Shown piece by piece: positions 1 through 8,666 of a DNA stretch of 64,000 bases. Below the pieces are notes generated by a model, which made no database searches, was not told where the DNA came from, and saw only the letters and a list, made by a program, of their open reading frames with translations. The stretch is from G963677445 sp963678275 (lineage in GTDB: Bacteria; Bacteroidota; Ignavibacteria; Ignavibacteriales; Melioribacteraceae): assembly GCA_963678275.1 (NCBI GenBank), contig OY782765.1:3658001-3722000 (forward strand), written 5' to 3'. The first letter of the stretch is position 1, and each line of letters starts with the position of its first letter. The position numbers and the translations under genes were made by a program.

Positions 1-1187
1 CACAGCTTATCAGACATGTGCAGATCCTTTACAACTCGATGAACGCGGCCTCAACCTGTATTTATGTAAAAATAGGAACATCAGGAACAGGAGGTATGGG
101 TCTGAACATTCCTTATACCCACAGTGAAGAAAAACCGTCACGCGTGCTGCTCAGTAAATCATGCGTGGCCGGCGCTCATACTCTTCTTCTTTTCCTTATG
201 GGAAGAACGCCCGGCAGCGCCATTACCAAGGAGATTAAACCTACGGCGGCTATCGCCTGGAAACGTATTGAATATGGTGAGATCATAAAACGTGGCAAAG
301 CTATCGAGATTGTAAATGTTCCTATCGAACAGGCAGTTAATCTTGGCGAGACATTCAAACTCAGTCTTGATAAGGAATTCCCGGTTACAGGTGAAACATT
401 AAAATCGGTATTTATCGACACAGGTGAAAACGGCACATTCTCACGCGGTGAATTTGAGGCTATCACAGCCCAGGGACAGATGGAATATGTTACCCCTGAA
501 GAGATCGCCGAAGATGCCATTTATGAAATCAAAGGTGGAAACACCGGGCATGATATTATCAACGCTCTCGACAACGCGACTCTCGAACCAACCTACCGCG
601 CAGGATTTATGCAGCACAGCGCTGTGGATAAACTGGCCGAACTTGAAGAGATTAATGAAACCGACAGCGTTGCTTTCGAGCTTCTCGGACCGCCGCGTCT
701 TTCTAAACTGCTTTATGAAATTCACCTGCTGAGAAAACTTTTCGGCGGAATGAAGGAAATTATCGCGGCGTCACCTGAAAAAATGTCGGAGAAAGCATTC
801 GAACTTATTAAAAACAACACAAAATTAAGAAACGAAGCGCTTTCAATAGGCATCCCGATTCTTTTGCCCGACGGTAAATCACTGCTCCGCGGCAATATGA
901 TAAAGATACCTCCCTTCCGTGGCGATAACGAAATACCACTGACAGAAAAAAATATGGAAATATGGGCGCATGACGGCTGGATTGATCTTCGCGCTAAAAA
1001 TATGAAAGCATGGATCGACAGGCTTAATGTGATCATCAAAGAAGCTGAAGATATTCCTTCATTCGACACAAGTTCTATGCACGTAAGAAATAAAAAATAC
1101 TGGAACGACTTCAAACAGATCGATATTGGTAAAGTTGTCGGCTGGATATTCATCAAGGAAGAAAAAGGTGAAAGAATGAAAGCTTAA
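1..1187 (+). CDS. C-terminal part of a large SDR/epimerase-like dehydrogenase (5' end off the window)
   Basis: The reading frame is open to the left edge, so only about the last 390 codons are visible. The GTG at 18 is probably internal and not the real start. The region around GTSGTGGMGLNIPYTH and the following SKSCVAGAHTLLLFL resembles the second half of a Rossmann-type short-chain dehydrogenase/epimerase, with a long helical extension behind it that ordinary SDRs lack. I recognise the style of the family but not a substrate, so a dehydrogenase role is inference. No signal peptide or membrane segment is seen in the visible part. The gene ends just before a strong rho-independent terminator, so it is the last gene of its transcript. 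Confidence 0.5.
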   Translation, partial: QLIRHVQILYNSMNAASTCIYVKIGTSGTGGMGLNIPYTHSEEKPSRVLLSKSCVAGAHTLLLFLMGRTPGSAITKEIKPTAAIAWKRIEYGEIIKRGKAIEIVNVPIEQAVNLGETFKLSLDKEFPVTGETLKSVFIDTGENGTFSRGEFEAITAQGQMEYVTPEEIAEDAIYEIKGGNTGHDIINALDNATLEPTYRAGFMQHSAVDKLAELEEINETDSVAFELLGPPRLSKLLYEIHLLRKLFGGMKEIIAASPEKMSEKAFELIKNNTKLRNEALSIGIPILLPDGKSLLRGNMIKIPPFRGDNEIPLTEKNMEIWAHDGWIDLRAKNMKAWIDRLNVIIKEAEDIPSFDTSSMHVRNKKYWNDFKQIDIGKVVGWIFIKEEKGERMKA

Positions 1188-1219
1188 GCTTTTTTTTTTA
1201 CTTTTACGTTAATTTTATG

Positions 1220-1246
1220 AACCCGGGTATCCCCCGGGTTTTTTTA
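1220..1246 (+). terminator. Rho-independent terminator after the SDR-like gene
   Basis: An AACCCGGG stem, a short loop and CCCGGGTT are followed directly by a T run. The hairpin lies 32 bases past the stop codon of the preceding gene. Confidence 0.85.
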
Positions 1247-1314
1247 TTATATTTTTTTGAATATATTATATTTCCAGGTGTATGAAATAGAGAAACCATT
1301 AAGTGAGAATAAAT

Positions 1315-1605
1315 ATGAAATTTTCGAAAAACAAAAATATTTCAACGCTCCTCTTAACACTGTTATTTGCCTTCATCCTTACCGGGTGCGCGAAACATAA
1401 CCCGGTTGATATAACCGATCTGCCCGGATTTTTCTCAGGGTTGCTCCATGGATTTATTATTCTCTTCAGCTTTATTGTAAGCCTCTTTACCGATTATAAA
1501 ATATATGCCTTTCCAAATGCGGGAGGGTGGTATGATTTCGGCTTTCTTCTCGGGGTAATGTTATTTTTTGGCGGCGGCGGCGCGGGCTCCTGCAAGAAAA
1601 AATAA
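1315..1605 (+). CDS. Small conserved lipoprotein
   Basis: The product is about 96 residues. It has a basic start, a hydrophobic stretch and a lipobox (ILTGC, Cys about 25), so it is probably a lipoprotein. The mature part has a hydrophobic segment and the pattern LHGFIILFSF...YDFGFLLGV, which I associate with short uncharacterised lipoproteins of Bacteroidota and relatives. It ends in a glycine-rich tail with lysines. I chose the ATG at 1315. An upstream in-frame GTG at 1303 is possible but would only add four residues before the signal peptide. No neighbour suggests a function. Confidence 0.6.
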   Translation: MKFSKNKNISTLLLTLLFAFILTGCAKHNPVDITDLPGFFSGLLHGFIILFSFIVSLFTDYKIYAFPNAGGWYDFGFLLGVMLFFGGGGAGSCKKK

Positions 1606-2191
1606 CCGGTATTTTTATTTTTTCACAGACTCAGGCCCGGGCGGAAGCGACTATCGCGAAAAGAATAAATACAGTTTGCCCGGCCTTTCCTTTGCGATTC
1701 CGGCCCGGCTTGTCATGGATTATTATACCGGAGGAGCCGCGAATGTGGATTTCAGTCCCTTTTCACCCTTATTTTTCCTGGTTGGCCATCAAATCCTGAC
1801 CATATTTTTTCCGGCTATCATTAAACTGTTTAAACCGGCGGCAGGGGCAGAACCAAAAGGGAATTCAGAAAAAAAGCCGTACTCGTTCTGGTAAACTGGC
1901 AAGCCAGAGCAAAAATAATTCTGTCTGTCCGCCGCGGGGAATTCCTGACGGGATTCTTTTTTAAATTATACTATTTATAACGAGATGAATCAGATATAAA
2001 AAGTCCCGTTAGGGACAATAGATAATAGCCCCACAATTCATTGTGGGGTAATAGGTTAGGGAGAGTTTCCATAGTCCCGCCAGGGATTCTCCGCGGCGAA
2101 CAGGCAGACAGAATTACCCGGTAAATTGATGGTAAAATAAACTTTGCCATTTTGCGTAGAATACAATTGTTAAGCTGCTTACTCAGTTAGC
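1606..2191. other. Intergenic region with short palindromic repeats
   Basis: No convincing gene. An open frame over 1568-1894 overlaps the lipoprotein end and has no recognisable features. Positions 2003-2090 hold two small inverted repeats (TCCCGTTAGGGA-like and CCCCACAATTCATTGTGGGG) of the kind scattered through the window. Position 2143 onward carries one copy of the dispersed GCCATTTTGCGTAGAA repeat. Confidence 0.5.
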
Positions 2192-2635
2192 TCACTTCTC
2201 CTGCTTAAAAAAATCCTCAGGATTAAAGCCATATAGCCAATTCATAAGAAGTCCGTCCGAACTTTCCACACCAAATATATCCATAAGCTTTTCACAGTAA
2301 AAACATATCTGCTCCCTTTCTTCGGTATCATATTCAGTAAATTTATTCAGCATTAAAGAAAACCGGCTGAGTAAATATTTTTTCGTCGGATTGGCTTTGA
2401 TATTATCGATGAGGATATCAATAGTGTGATTCAGTTTTTTTTCAAGTTCGAGCCTGATCTCCTCCGAAGGCGCTCCAAGATAATACCCCCCTTCCATTTC
2501 AAGGAATTTTTTCTCTTCACGCAGTTTTTTCAGCTCCGCGATAGTCTGATCAGTTATATTCAACATAGTCTTGTCCTCCTGAATCCGGAAAAAAAGTATA
2601 CCTGACAGAATCAAAAAAAGCGGTAATAATTTCAT
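2192..2635 (-). CDS. DUF4844-like protein
   Basis: The product is 147 residues. An N-terminal hydrophobic stretch (LLPLFLILSGILFF) could be a short signal or anchor. The alternative start at the internal Met before LNITDQTIAEL would remove it and leave a soluble protein. The C-terminal half contains YDTEEREQICFYCEKL and NWLYGF, matching what I remember of DUF4844, a small Bacteroidota family of unknown function. The flavoprotein and membrane genes at 2665-3733 lie directly upstream on the same strand, 29 bases away, so cotranscription is possible. Function unknown. Confidence 0.55.
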   Translation of the reverse strand: MKLLPLFLILSGILFFRIQEDKTMLNITDQTIAELKKLREEKKFLEMEGGYYLGAPSEEIRLELEKKLNHTIDILIDNIKANPTKKYLLSRFSLMLNKFTEYDTEEREQICFYCEKLMDIFGVESSDGLLMNWLYGFNPEDFFKQEK

Positions 2636-2664
2636 TATCTCTCCTTTATTAACTCAATTATTTT

Positions 2665-3216
2665 TCAGGTTTCCAAAGAGCAAATTTTATGTGTAAACTT
2701 TTTCAGATTTTCCATCGCTTCAGCATCATCTTTAACTTCATCTTTGTCGTAAGCCTTTGCCGTAACAGTTCCCAGGTTGATCATTGCCAGGGCTTCGGCG
2801 GCGCGGCGGAACATTTCAATTGTAAGATCACAGTCAGGGGCGCCTGTTCCGGCAGGCAGCAGGGAAGCGAAATATTTGCCGGCAAGCCTTTTATTTCCAT
2901 ACCAGGGACGGAAACGATCCAGAAAAAGTTTCATCTGCCCTGAGGGACCAAACCAGTAAATCGGGGTAGCCAAAATCAGTATATCACAATTTTCAATCCG
3001 CTCATATAAATCAGCCATATCATCTTTTAGCAGGCACTCCATATTTCCCCTTTTACAACCCCGGCAGTCAACGCAGGGTTTTATATCAAAATCATACAAA
3101 AAGGATATATTGCCGGTGATTTTACTTTTATCAAGTTCCGATATAAGCATTTCGGCAAGTGTGTTTGTATTTCCGTTTTTTCTCGGGCTGCCGATAAATA
3201 TTTCTATCTTTTTCAT
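2665..3216 (-). CDS. NAD(P)H-dependent FMN reductase / iron-sulfur flavoprotein-like oxidoreductase
   Basis: Flavodoxin-like fold, 183 residues. The N-terminal phosphate-binding loop reads GSPRKNGNTNTL. A cysteine cluster CVDCRGC near residues 48-54 is typical of the iron-sulfur flavoprotein subgroup. ATPIYWFGPSGQMKLFLDRF is the conserved flavin-contact region of this superfamily. The protein should bind FMN and pass electrons from NAD(P)H or act as a small redox carrier in the cytoplasm. The 13-base gap to the upstream membrane-protein gene suggests an operon. The real substrate cannot be read from sequence. Confidence 0.85.
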   Translation of the reverse strand: MKKIEIFIGSPRKNGNTNTLAEMLISELDKSKITGNISFLYDFDIKPCVDCRGCKRGNMECLLKDDMADLYERIENCDILILATPIYWFGPSGQMKLFLDRFRPWYGNKRLAGKYFASLLPAGTGAPDCDLTIEMFRRAAEALAMINLGTVTAKAYDKDEVKDDAEAMENLKKFTHKICSLET

Positions 3217-3229
3217 CTTCTCTCTGTTA

Positions 3230-3733
3230 TTATTTTGCTCTAAGGTTGTCTAAAACTTTTTCCTCATCCACATTCTCATCATCTGTATCCCTTTCATAAT
3301 TTAGCAGCAATGAAATCATAAAAATAGCGAAGAGATTTATACTGACAATATCAAAATTCTGAATGACGTCATATCTCAATCCATACACCATATTCAGTAA
3401 CTGCAATCCGAAATTTATTCCGGTAAATTGTCCGAGTGTAATATTAATGGTAACAGACTGGCCCGCAAAAAGCACATAATTAATACCCCCGATAGTAAAA
3501 CCTAACGCCTGCATAAACTGGGCAGCCAGAAGCATATTAATTCCTTTTTTACGTGTGGTTAGCAGCCTGTAACCGCCCAATCCGGCGCAGTAAATAAAAA
3601 TGAACATTGGGATGGTAAACAGAAATATTGAAATATCAGCTACTAAAATCTGCAGAGTATAAGCCGCGGCCCAGACACTTAAAACGATATGATAAATACC
3701 CATAACAAGGGGAAAGTTTTTAATTTTTTTCAT
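3230..3733 (-). CDS. Multi-span integral membrane protein of unknown function
   Basis: The product is 167 residues with about four to five hydrophobic segments (near residues 10-30, 35-58, 68-85, 100-115 and 128-146). A basic loop (TTRKKG) and an acidic, charged C-terminal tail (RDTDDENVDEEKV) probably lie in the cytoplasm. I do not recognise a family. It is the first gene of a three-gene minus-strand run with the flavoprotein and the DUF4844-like gene. Confidence 0.6.
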   Translation of the reverse strand: MKKIKNFPLVMGIYHIVLSVWAAAYTLQILVADISIFLFTIPMFIFIYCAGLGGYRLLTTRKKGINMLLAAQFMQALGFTIGGINYVLFAGQSVTINITLGQFTGINFGLQLLNMVYGLRYDVIQNFDIVSINLFAIFMISLLLNYERDTDDENVDEEKVLDNLRAK

Positions 3734-4032
3734 TAAATGAATCCCGGTTTTTTATTCAGAAAATAAAATGACCTGTTCAATATCTTTGTCCGGTCCCTGC
3801 CTTGTCAGTAAAACCGCTAAAAGTTTATTAGGACCTTATACCCCTGGCCACAAATCCGTTTTAATTAACAGACAAAACAAAAGACCCGGATATGCGATTA
3901 TTTGTTCCCGGCTTTTCCGACTCGGGAAATTTATTCATTTAAATAATTCCCTCATATAAAATATAAAATTTCTCTCAATTTTTGAAGATAAAATAATGAT
4001 GGATTATTTCTTGTATGTTCTGAATATTCTAT

Positions 4033-4677
4033 CTACCGAATTTGGAATACCGCTTCCAGAAGAGAATGCCTTTCAGGAGCTCCGTCGCCATGCCGGTGCT
4101 CAGGTCCCATGCCTTCCCAATGGTGAATGATATCAAAACCGCTAAAAAGTGAAATTATCTCACCAGGATCAAAAAATGTTCGGATGTTTCCATCATCACG
4201 TGAGAAAGAATTTTTACCAATTTTCAGCCATTCACCGGAATATTTTTTAAATGATTTTTCGGAAGTCAGAAAACCGGTGATAAAAATGAGTCCTCCGCTT
4301 TCAGTTATTTCCCGAAGTTTTGAAATCAGCGCATGAATTGATTCCCTGGACAAAATCTGGATCAGTCCGAAAATAAGAACCGCGCCATATTTTTTATTTC
4401 CCGGCTGAAATTCTGCGAAACCACTTTTAATGGCCTTAACCGCAAATCCTTTTTTCCGGGCAATATCTGCGATATAATCAACAGCGACTATGGAAGGATC
4501 AATAGCATCAACATGGAAACCTTTTTCGGCAAGAAAAAATGAATTGCGTCCCTGCCCCGCGCCTATATCGAGCGTCAGGCTTCCGAAAGGGATAAGGTGA
4601 AAAAATTTTTGCAGTATCCGCTCAGGTTTTTCACCAAAAACATTTTGAGTTCGCGAGTATGTTTTATCGTAATTCAT
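4033..4677 (-). CDS. Class I SAM-dependent methyltransferase (TehB-like)
   Basis: Motif I is LTLDIGAGQGRNSFFLAEKG, followed by an acidic residue at the end of strand 2 (VDAIDPS) that should bind the ribose of SAM. The rest follows the seven-strand methyltransferase layout, with VLIFGLIQIL and SGGLIFITGFL as strands 4 and 5. The N-terminal YDKTYSRTQNVFGEKPE resembles tellurite-resistance-type TehB relatives, which methylate small thiols or metalloids. The substrate here is unknown. The gene stands alone, 175 bases upstream of the next gene's end. Confidence 0.75.
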   Translation of the reverse strand: MNYDKTYSRTQNVFGEKPERILQKFFHLIPFGSLTLDIGAGQGRNSFFLAEKGFHVDAIDPSIVAVDYIADIARKKGFAVKAIKSGFAEFQPGNKKYGAVLIFGLIQILSRESIHALISKLREITESGGLIFITGFLTSEKSFKKYSGEWLKIGKNSFSRDDGNIRTFFDPGEIISLFSGFDIIHHWEGMGPEHRHGDGAPERHSLLEAVFQIR

Positions 4678-4754
4678 ATTTTATTTCACAAGCTGATTTA
4701 GCCGGTATCAAAAAGGAATTGGCCCTGTGAATTATCCTGATATTGTTGCGACTC

Positions 4755-4785
4755 CTCCGGAGATATAAAAATAATTCTCCGGAGG
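4755..4785. other. Inverted repeat between two minus-strand genes
   Basis: CCTCCGGAGA and TCTCCGGAGG form a perfect 10-base stem around an AT-only loop. It sits downstream of the radical SAM gene on the minus strand. It could end that transcript, but there is no clear T run, so it may be one of the window's dispersed palindromes. Confidence 0.45.
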
Positions 4786-4851
4786 CTCGCGGTTAAAAAT
4801 TCAAAATCGCGCGAAACAATTCATAATTCATCATTCATAATTCACAATTCT

Positions 4852-5817
4852 TTACGCTGTTTGTTCAACCTCTTCCTGGTTGACAATCTGGTACCTGTAA
4901 CCATTCTCAATCTTGTTTTCGCTGTTCAGATGTGTTTTAAGGTACTGGCCGCAATTGCTACCTATATAATTTTCTTCCGGTTCCCCGATGCTTAGAGCGA
5001 TATCATACCCGGCATTTTTAATATTTTCTATCACACCGAGGTAATCAGATTTTTCATGCGGGTCAATATATGTGCTCAGACCGTTTTCTACCGCCCTGTA
5101 TGTAGGATTGAGCGGGGTGATTTTTACCAGGAATTTTTCGGGATCAAAAAAACGAAGCAACACATCAGGATCGGCAGGCTGATCTTTCGCGAGGGCAAAG
5201 TTTAGTGTAATTTTTCTGTCGCCGGCCTGGTAAAAACGTTCGCCATATTCAGCCATTTGGGTAAAACTCCATTTTTTTACCGGCATCAGTTTATCACGTA
5301 ACTGCTGATCGGTAGTATGGATGGAAAACTGAAACTGGAAATTGCCCCGGTTATAATGCCGTTTCTTTATTTCGAGCAGCGGATCAAAATATTTTGCCGC
5401 TCCGGCTGGCGCTATTGTCGAGAGGGAGGGCATTAGTCCCGGCGCCTTATACCGAAAAGGCAGCTCATCAAGAACCTCCAAAACTGCGGGATTAAGTATC
5501 GGCTCACCCATACGGGCAAACTGAATCTTAAACTGCCCAGGTGTTACAATACGATCGGGGAAATGCCTGTCAACCATAAAATCGATCTGGTCAAACATAT
5601 CCTGTTTCGAAAGCATCCCTTTATAAAAATCGCCCGCGTCGCAAAATTTGCATTTGATCGGGCATCCGTAAATAGTGGAAACCAGCAGAACCCATTTTTT
5701 TTCCATAGGTATGGGCGGTTTTAACGATTCCACACATTCAATTTTTCTGCCTTCCGACAGTTCCATTATATATACTACGGCAACATCTTCTCTGCCTGTT
5801 GACGCAATGATTTTCAT
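4852..5817 (-). CDS. RlmN/Cfr-like radical SAM protein
   Basis: The product is 321 residues. The [4Fe-4S]-SAM motif is CPIKCKFC (Cys 52, 56, 59). RlmN-family hallmarks follow: ARMGEPILN, SLSTIAP, FSIHTTDQQLRDKLMPV and a C-terminal NCGQYL whose Cys 289 aligns with the methyl-carrying Cys of RlmN. Two things are unusual. The N-terminal accessory domain of true RlmN is shortened, and the second catalytic Cys, seven residues before the cluster in RlmN (CVSSQVGC), is Leu 45 here (LVSTIYGC). The protein probably does radical SAM chemistry on something other than A2503 of 23S rRNA, or acts differently on RNA. It is the last gene of a run with a flavoprotein reductase, which could supply electrons. 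Confidence 0.8.
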   Translation of the reverse strand: MKIIASTGREDVAVVYIMELSEGRKIECVESLKPPIPMEKKWVLLVSTIYGCPIKCKFCDAGDFYKGMLSKQDMFDQIDFMVDRHFPDRIVTPGQFKIQFARMGEPILNPAVLEVLDELPFRYKAPGLMPSLSTIAPAGAAKYFDPLLEIKKRHYNRGNFQFQFSIHTTDQQLRDKLMPVKKWSFTQMAEYGERFYQAGDRKITLNFALAKDQPADPDVLLRFFDPEKFLVKITPLNPTYRAVENGLSTYIDPHEKSDYLGVIENIKNAGYDIALSIGEPEENYIGSNCGQYLKTHLNSENKIENGYRYQIVNQEEVEQTA

Positions 5818-5887
5818 CTATATTACTCCCTTCCGCAAGAGCTTTGGTTTTGTTTTTTGGTCCCGCAAATATATTAAATTTTTGAAA

Positions 5888-6805
5888 TCAGGCGGGAGAA
5901 TTTTGCTTTTTGATTTCATCACTAATGATCATCGCGGCCCTCATTCCATCGCCGCATGCTATAGCCGACTGCCGGTGATCACCGTTTTTTACATCCCCGA
6001 TATAAAACAGTAAATTTCTCTTTTCCAGTTCTTCTTTCTGACGCAAAATCGATTTTCCGATAAATAAAATTTCAGGATTTCTTCCGATAGCGCCGATTAA
6101 ATGATCAGCGACAATTTTGATCTCCTTTCCCTCTCTTTCTGTTGTCACATTCAGTTTGTCTTCATTCAGGGCAAGTGAAATTATTCTGGTATTTTCAAAA
6201 TATGAGATTTCAGCTATATAGCCGGTTCGTTTCTTCAGCAGAGAAAGACATTTCAGACGGTCGCTTCTGTTGAGTATTATTACCTCATTTCGCCCCCCGA
6301 GGTTGAGCGCGTAGTCGAACGCGGCGTCTCCCGATCCGACAATAATAAATGTTTTCCCCTCATCATCCAGAAAATCAGTTACTCCGTAGCTGACTTTTGC
6401 CCGGCAGTTTTCAGGTATTTCAAAACCTGTCATTTCTTTCGGGTATGTTCCGGAGGCTATTACAAGTCTTCGCGAAGAAAGAAATCCTTTTCCAGACCGA
6501 ACTTCAAATGTTTTTCCATTATAAATTGTTTCTGTAACTTCATCATTCATAACCCTTAAGCCGAGCCGCTCCGCCTGGTATTTTATCTTTTTTGCCAGGC
6601 GCGGTCCCCTGATTCCATCGGGAAAACCGGGATAATTCTCGACTAAGTTAGCGTGATAGAGCAATCCGCCGGGATCATTCTTTTCAATCAGCACAACATC
6701 AATTCCCATTCTCTGCATCTGCAGCCCGGCAGTAAGACCGGCGGGTCCTCCGCCTACAATTATCACTTCATATTCTGAACTCAAAATATCATATCCATTT
6801 ATCAA
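5888..6805 (-). CDS. Thioredoxin-reductase-like FAD/NAD(P) oxidoreductase without the CxxC pair
   Basis: An FAD-binding GGGPAGL lies near residue 18, followed by a second nucleotide-binding GSGDAAFDYAL and a C-terminal YIGDVKNGDHRQSA with GDGMRAA. This is the two-dinucleotide-domain layout of thioredoxin reductase, at a normal length of 305 residues. Where thioredoxin reductases carry CATC after VSY, this protein has VSYGVTD, so it cannot do dithiol exchange in the usual way. It is closer to the ferredoxin/flavodoxin-NADP reductases of the same fold. It overlaps the upstream isochorismatase-like gene by 17 bases and precedes the radical SAM gene by 70 bases. A role in reducing an electron carrier for the radical SAM protein is inference. 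Confidence 0.8.
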   Translation of the reverse strand: MINGYDILSSEYEVIIVGGGPAGLTAGLQMQRMGIDVVLIEKNDPGGLLYHANLVENYPGFPDGIRGPRLAKKIKYQAERLGLRVMNDEVTETIYNGKTFEVRSGKGFLSSRRLVIASGTYPKEMTGFEIPENCRAKVSYGVTDFLDDEGKTFIIVGSGDAAFDYALNLGGRNEVIILNRSDRLKCLSLLKKRTGYIAEISYFENTRIISLALNEDKLNVTTEREGKEIKIVADHLIGAIGRNPEILFIGKSILRQKEELEKRNLLFYIGDVKNGDHRQSAIACGDGMRAAMIISDEIKKQNSPA

Positions 6806-7490
6806 TTTGTTTTATCAGTTCATTTATCTGAACAACTGATGCGAATCCATGCGCGAGACCCAACAGGGAAGCCCTGTGCAGCTCTTCATTATATGTGGCT
6901 GTTCCGTCAACGGTAAAAAATACTTCAAATCCATTTATGAATGCTGAGCGGGCGGTGGTATCACAGCAGAGATGTGTCATTACTCCGCAAATCACCACAT
7001 TATCACAGCGGTTTTTCAGCATTATTTCCCGCAGGCTTGTATTGTGAAAAGCGTCATAGCTGTTTTTTGTAACTATTTCACCACTATCAGGAGAGAATTT
7101 TTCAGATATTTCTGTCAGCTCATTCTCTTTAAGCATCAGTTCTCTCCACCATTTTCCCATCATTCCCGCATTTTCTTCTGTATTCAGATGCCGGGTAAAT
7201 ATAACGGGCCGGTCGATTTCTCTGAATTTTTTTATAAGCAGGGTAATCTTTTCCGATATAACAGCGGAGGAAGGAATCCACGCGTGCGAAGATTCATCGA
7301 GGAAATATTTCTGCATATCCAGAACCAGTAAAGCTGAAGTTCCGGGATTAATTTTTCTTTCCCTTAGACGGACATGTTCACTGATATACCGGATTATTTC
7401 AGAGGACTTCCCGCTGATATTTTCCGGTGTGAAATAGCAAGTCTTCAAAAATATGTAAGTCCTTATCTCTGCCTGAATTTCGGCAGCCAT
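6789..7490 (-). CDS. Isochorismatase-family cysteine hydrolase
   Basis: The catalytic triad of the isochorismatase/nicotinamidase family is visible: Asp 58 in LLVLDMQ, Lys 142 in VTKNSYDAF, and Cys 175 in GVMTHLCCDTTARSA, after the expected non-prolyl turn. The product is 233 residues with about 50 extra N-terminal residues before the core, including ISEHVRLRERKINPG. Family members hydrolyse amides such as nicotinamide, carbamoyl compounds or vinyl ethers. The substrate is not predictable from these motifs. It is the first gene of the three-gene run and overlaps the flavoprotein gene, so the three products are probably made together. Confidence 0.85.
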   Translation of the reverse strand: MAAEIQAEIRTYIFLKTCYFTPENISGKSSEIIRYISEHVRLRERKINPGTSALLVLDMQKYFLDESSHAWIPSSAVISEKITLLIKKFREIDRPVIFTRHLNTEENAGMMGKWWRELMLKENELTEISEKFSPDSGEIVTKNSYDAFHNTSLREIMLKNRCDNVVICGVMTHLCCDTTARSAFINGFEVFFTVDGTATYNEELHRASLLGLAHGFASVVQINELIKQIDKWI

Positions 7491-7820
7491 TTGTTCAGTT
7501 TTCAGCTAACAAAGATAAGTGAAAATTAGCTCCCCTCAAAGGGAATAGTTATCATTCAATTATCTGAATATCGCCATGAATTACCGGCAATGAACCTGCC
7601 TGGGTTGATTTTTAGCTTATTTTTACGGTCAAGTTTTTGTGCCTGCTCGCTTTAGTAGAGTTCCTTCTGCGTCTCCAGAGCAATCCTGTGAACAGGACAA
7701 GAAACAAGAGAATGTATTTTGCAGATTAGGTTTGAAAAGACTCACTATAAAATCAGGAAAGTAATTCCCCAGATTCTTTTGTTATGGCTCTTCCAGCTCA
7801 GGGCAATTACAATTTAATTT
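7491..7820. other. Intergenic region with a dispersed repeat fragment
   Basis: No gene seen. Around 7607-7670 is a TTGATTTTTAGCTTATTTTT ... TTTTTGTGCCTGCTCGC stretch that recurs at 22018-22070, so it is a dispersed repeat. Confidence 0.5.
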
Positions 7821-7997
7821 TCAGCTGATATGATCTCTGTCCTTAACGGGCTTTGACTTGATTTTCTTATATGCGGCCTTAAGTCGTTTCTCTTTGTCAA
7901 CTTTTATATATTCCCTGATCTTCTTTTCTTCTTCTTTTGTCAAAGGTTTAGGATCGACAAAAAAATCTATTTCCGGTGGTTCTTTGATAAGTCCCAT
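7821..7997 (-). CDS. Small conserved hypothetical protein, 58 residues
   Basis: A short minus-strand frame starts MGLIKEPPEIDFFVDPKPL and continues TKEEEKKIREYIK, ending in a lysine-rich helix (KIKSKPVKDRDHIS). The upstream AAGGA sits seven bases before the ATG, a good ribosome-binding site. I associate proteins opening with MGLIKEP and the pattern DFxVDPxPLTxEE with Bacteroidota and neighbours. They are short, soluble and unassigned. The start at 7997 is the only ATG with this spacing. The plus-strand frame opposite it (7858-8076) has no such signature. Confidence 0.65.
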   Translation of the reverse strand: MGLIKEPPEIDFFVDPKPLTKEEEKKIREYIKVDKEKRLKAAYKKIKSKPVKDRDHIS

Positions 7998-8605
7998 TTT
8001 ATTGTTCCTTAAAATGTCTATTAATCAATTCTCAATCGACCGGGTTAACTTATCTATTTTAATCCCTATATGTTGATCCTTTTCATTCACAGAAATAATA
8101 TACTAAAAAGAAAAGACTTATTCGACATGTTATAGTATGCTGAAATTATTTCAAGTGATTTTGTTGTTTAAAAAATTTGCACTTTGGTTAACAATATATA
8201 TTGTCAAAGAAATCTATATATTCATAAAGCTGTAAATTCCCGTTAAAAACTTCATGCAAAGTCGAACAGGATTTACAGGATTGTACAGATAAACAGGATG
8301 ATAATCGGTATCGCCATCGGGTTCGGCATCGGTATCGTTTTTATTCTCACAGAAGAAGAACAACCGCAATATAATCTCAATTCGGCCATCATACTCTTAC
8401 TCATAATCCTACTCTTACTCTGATTTTTTCCTTAACCACAAAGAGAACAATGAATGCTCAAGGGGCACAAGAACAATAACTATAATCAAATATTGGGAAC
8501 CCGCTTAAACAAAACATCAAGCTACAACAAATTCAACAGAAAAGAGAGAATAACACATAAAGTACAATAAATATTGTAAAAGAGTTGCATTTAATCTATA
8601 AAAAA
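7998..8605. repeat. Intergenic region of composite repeats upstream of the defence pair
   Basis: Positions 8265-8300 carry the ACAGGATTTACAGGATTGTA repeat, followed by an ATCGGTATCG/ATCGGGTTCGGC run and a CTTACTC-rich stretch up to 8420. The same modules, in the same order, form the 433-bp tandem units at 24354-25634. No coding signal. Confidence 0.6.
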
Positions 8606-8638
8606 TTTGCTTTTTGTTTGCTTTTGTTGGTATATTTG
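8606..8638 (+). promoter_or_regulatory. Bacteroidota-type promoter for the AbiL-like pair
   Basis: TTTG at 8606-8609 and TATATTTG at 8631-8638 are separated by 21 bases. This fits the -33 TTTG / -7 TAnnTTTG promoter of Bacteroidota primary sigma factors. The ATPase start codon follows 28 bases later. Confidence 0.6.
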
Positions 8639-8666
8639 AAGACAAATTACAAAATGAAAAACGAAA

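Noticed and set aside
1568..1894. 108-codon plus-strand frame
   Set aside because: It overlaps the lipoprotein end, has no ribosome-binding site and its Gly/Ala start comes from a GC run. At best a relic.
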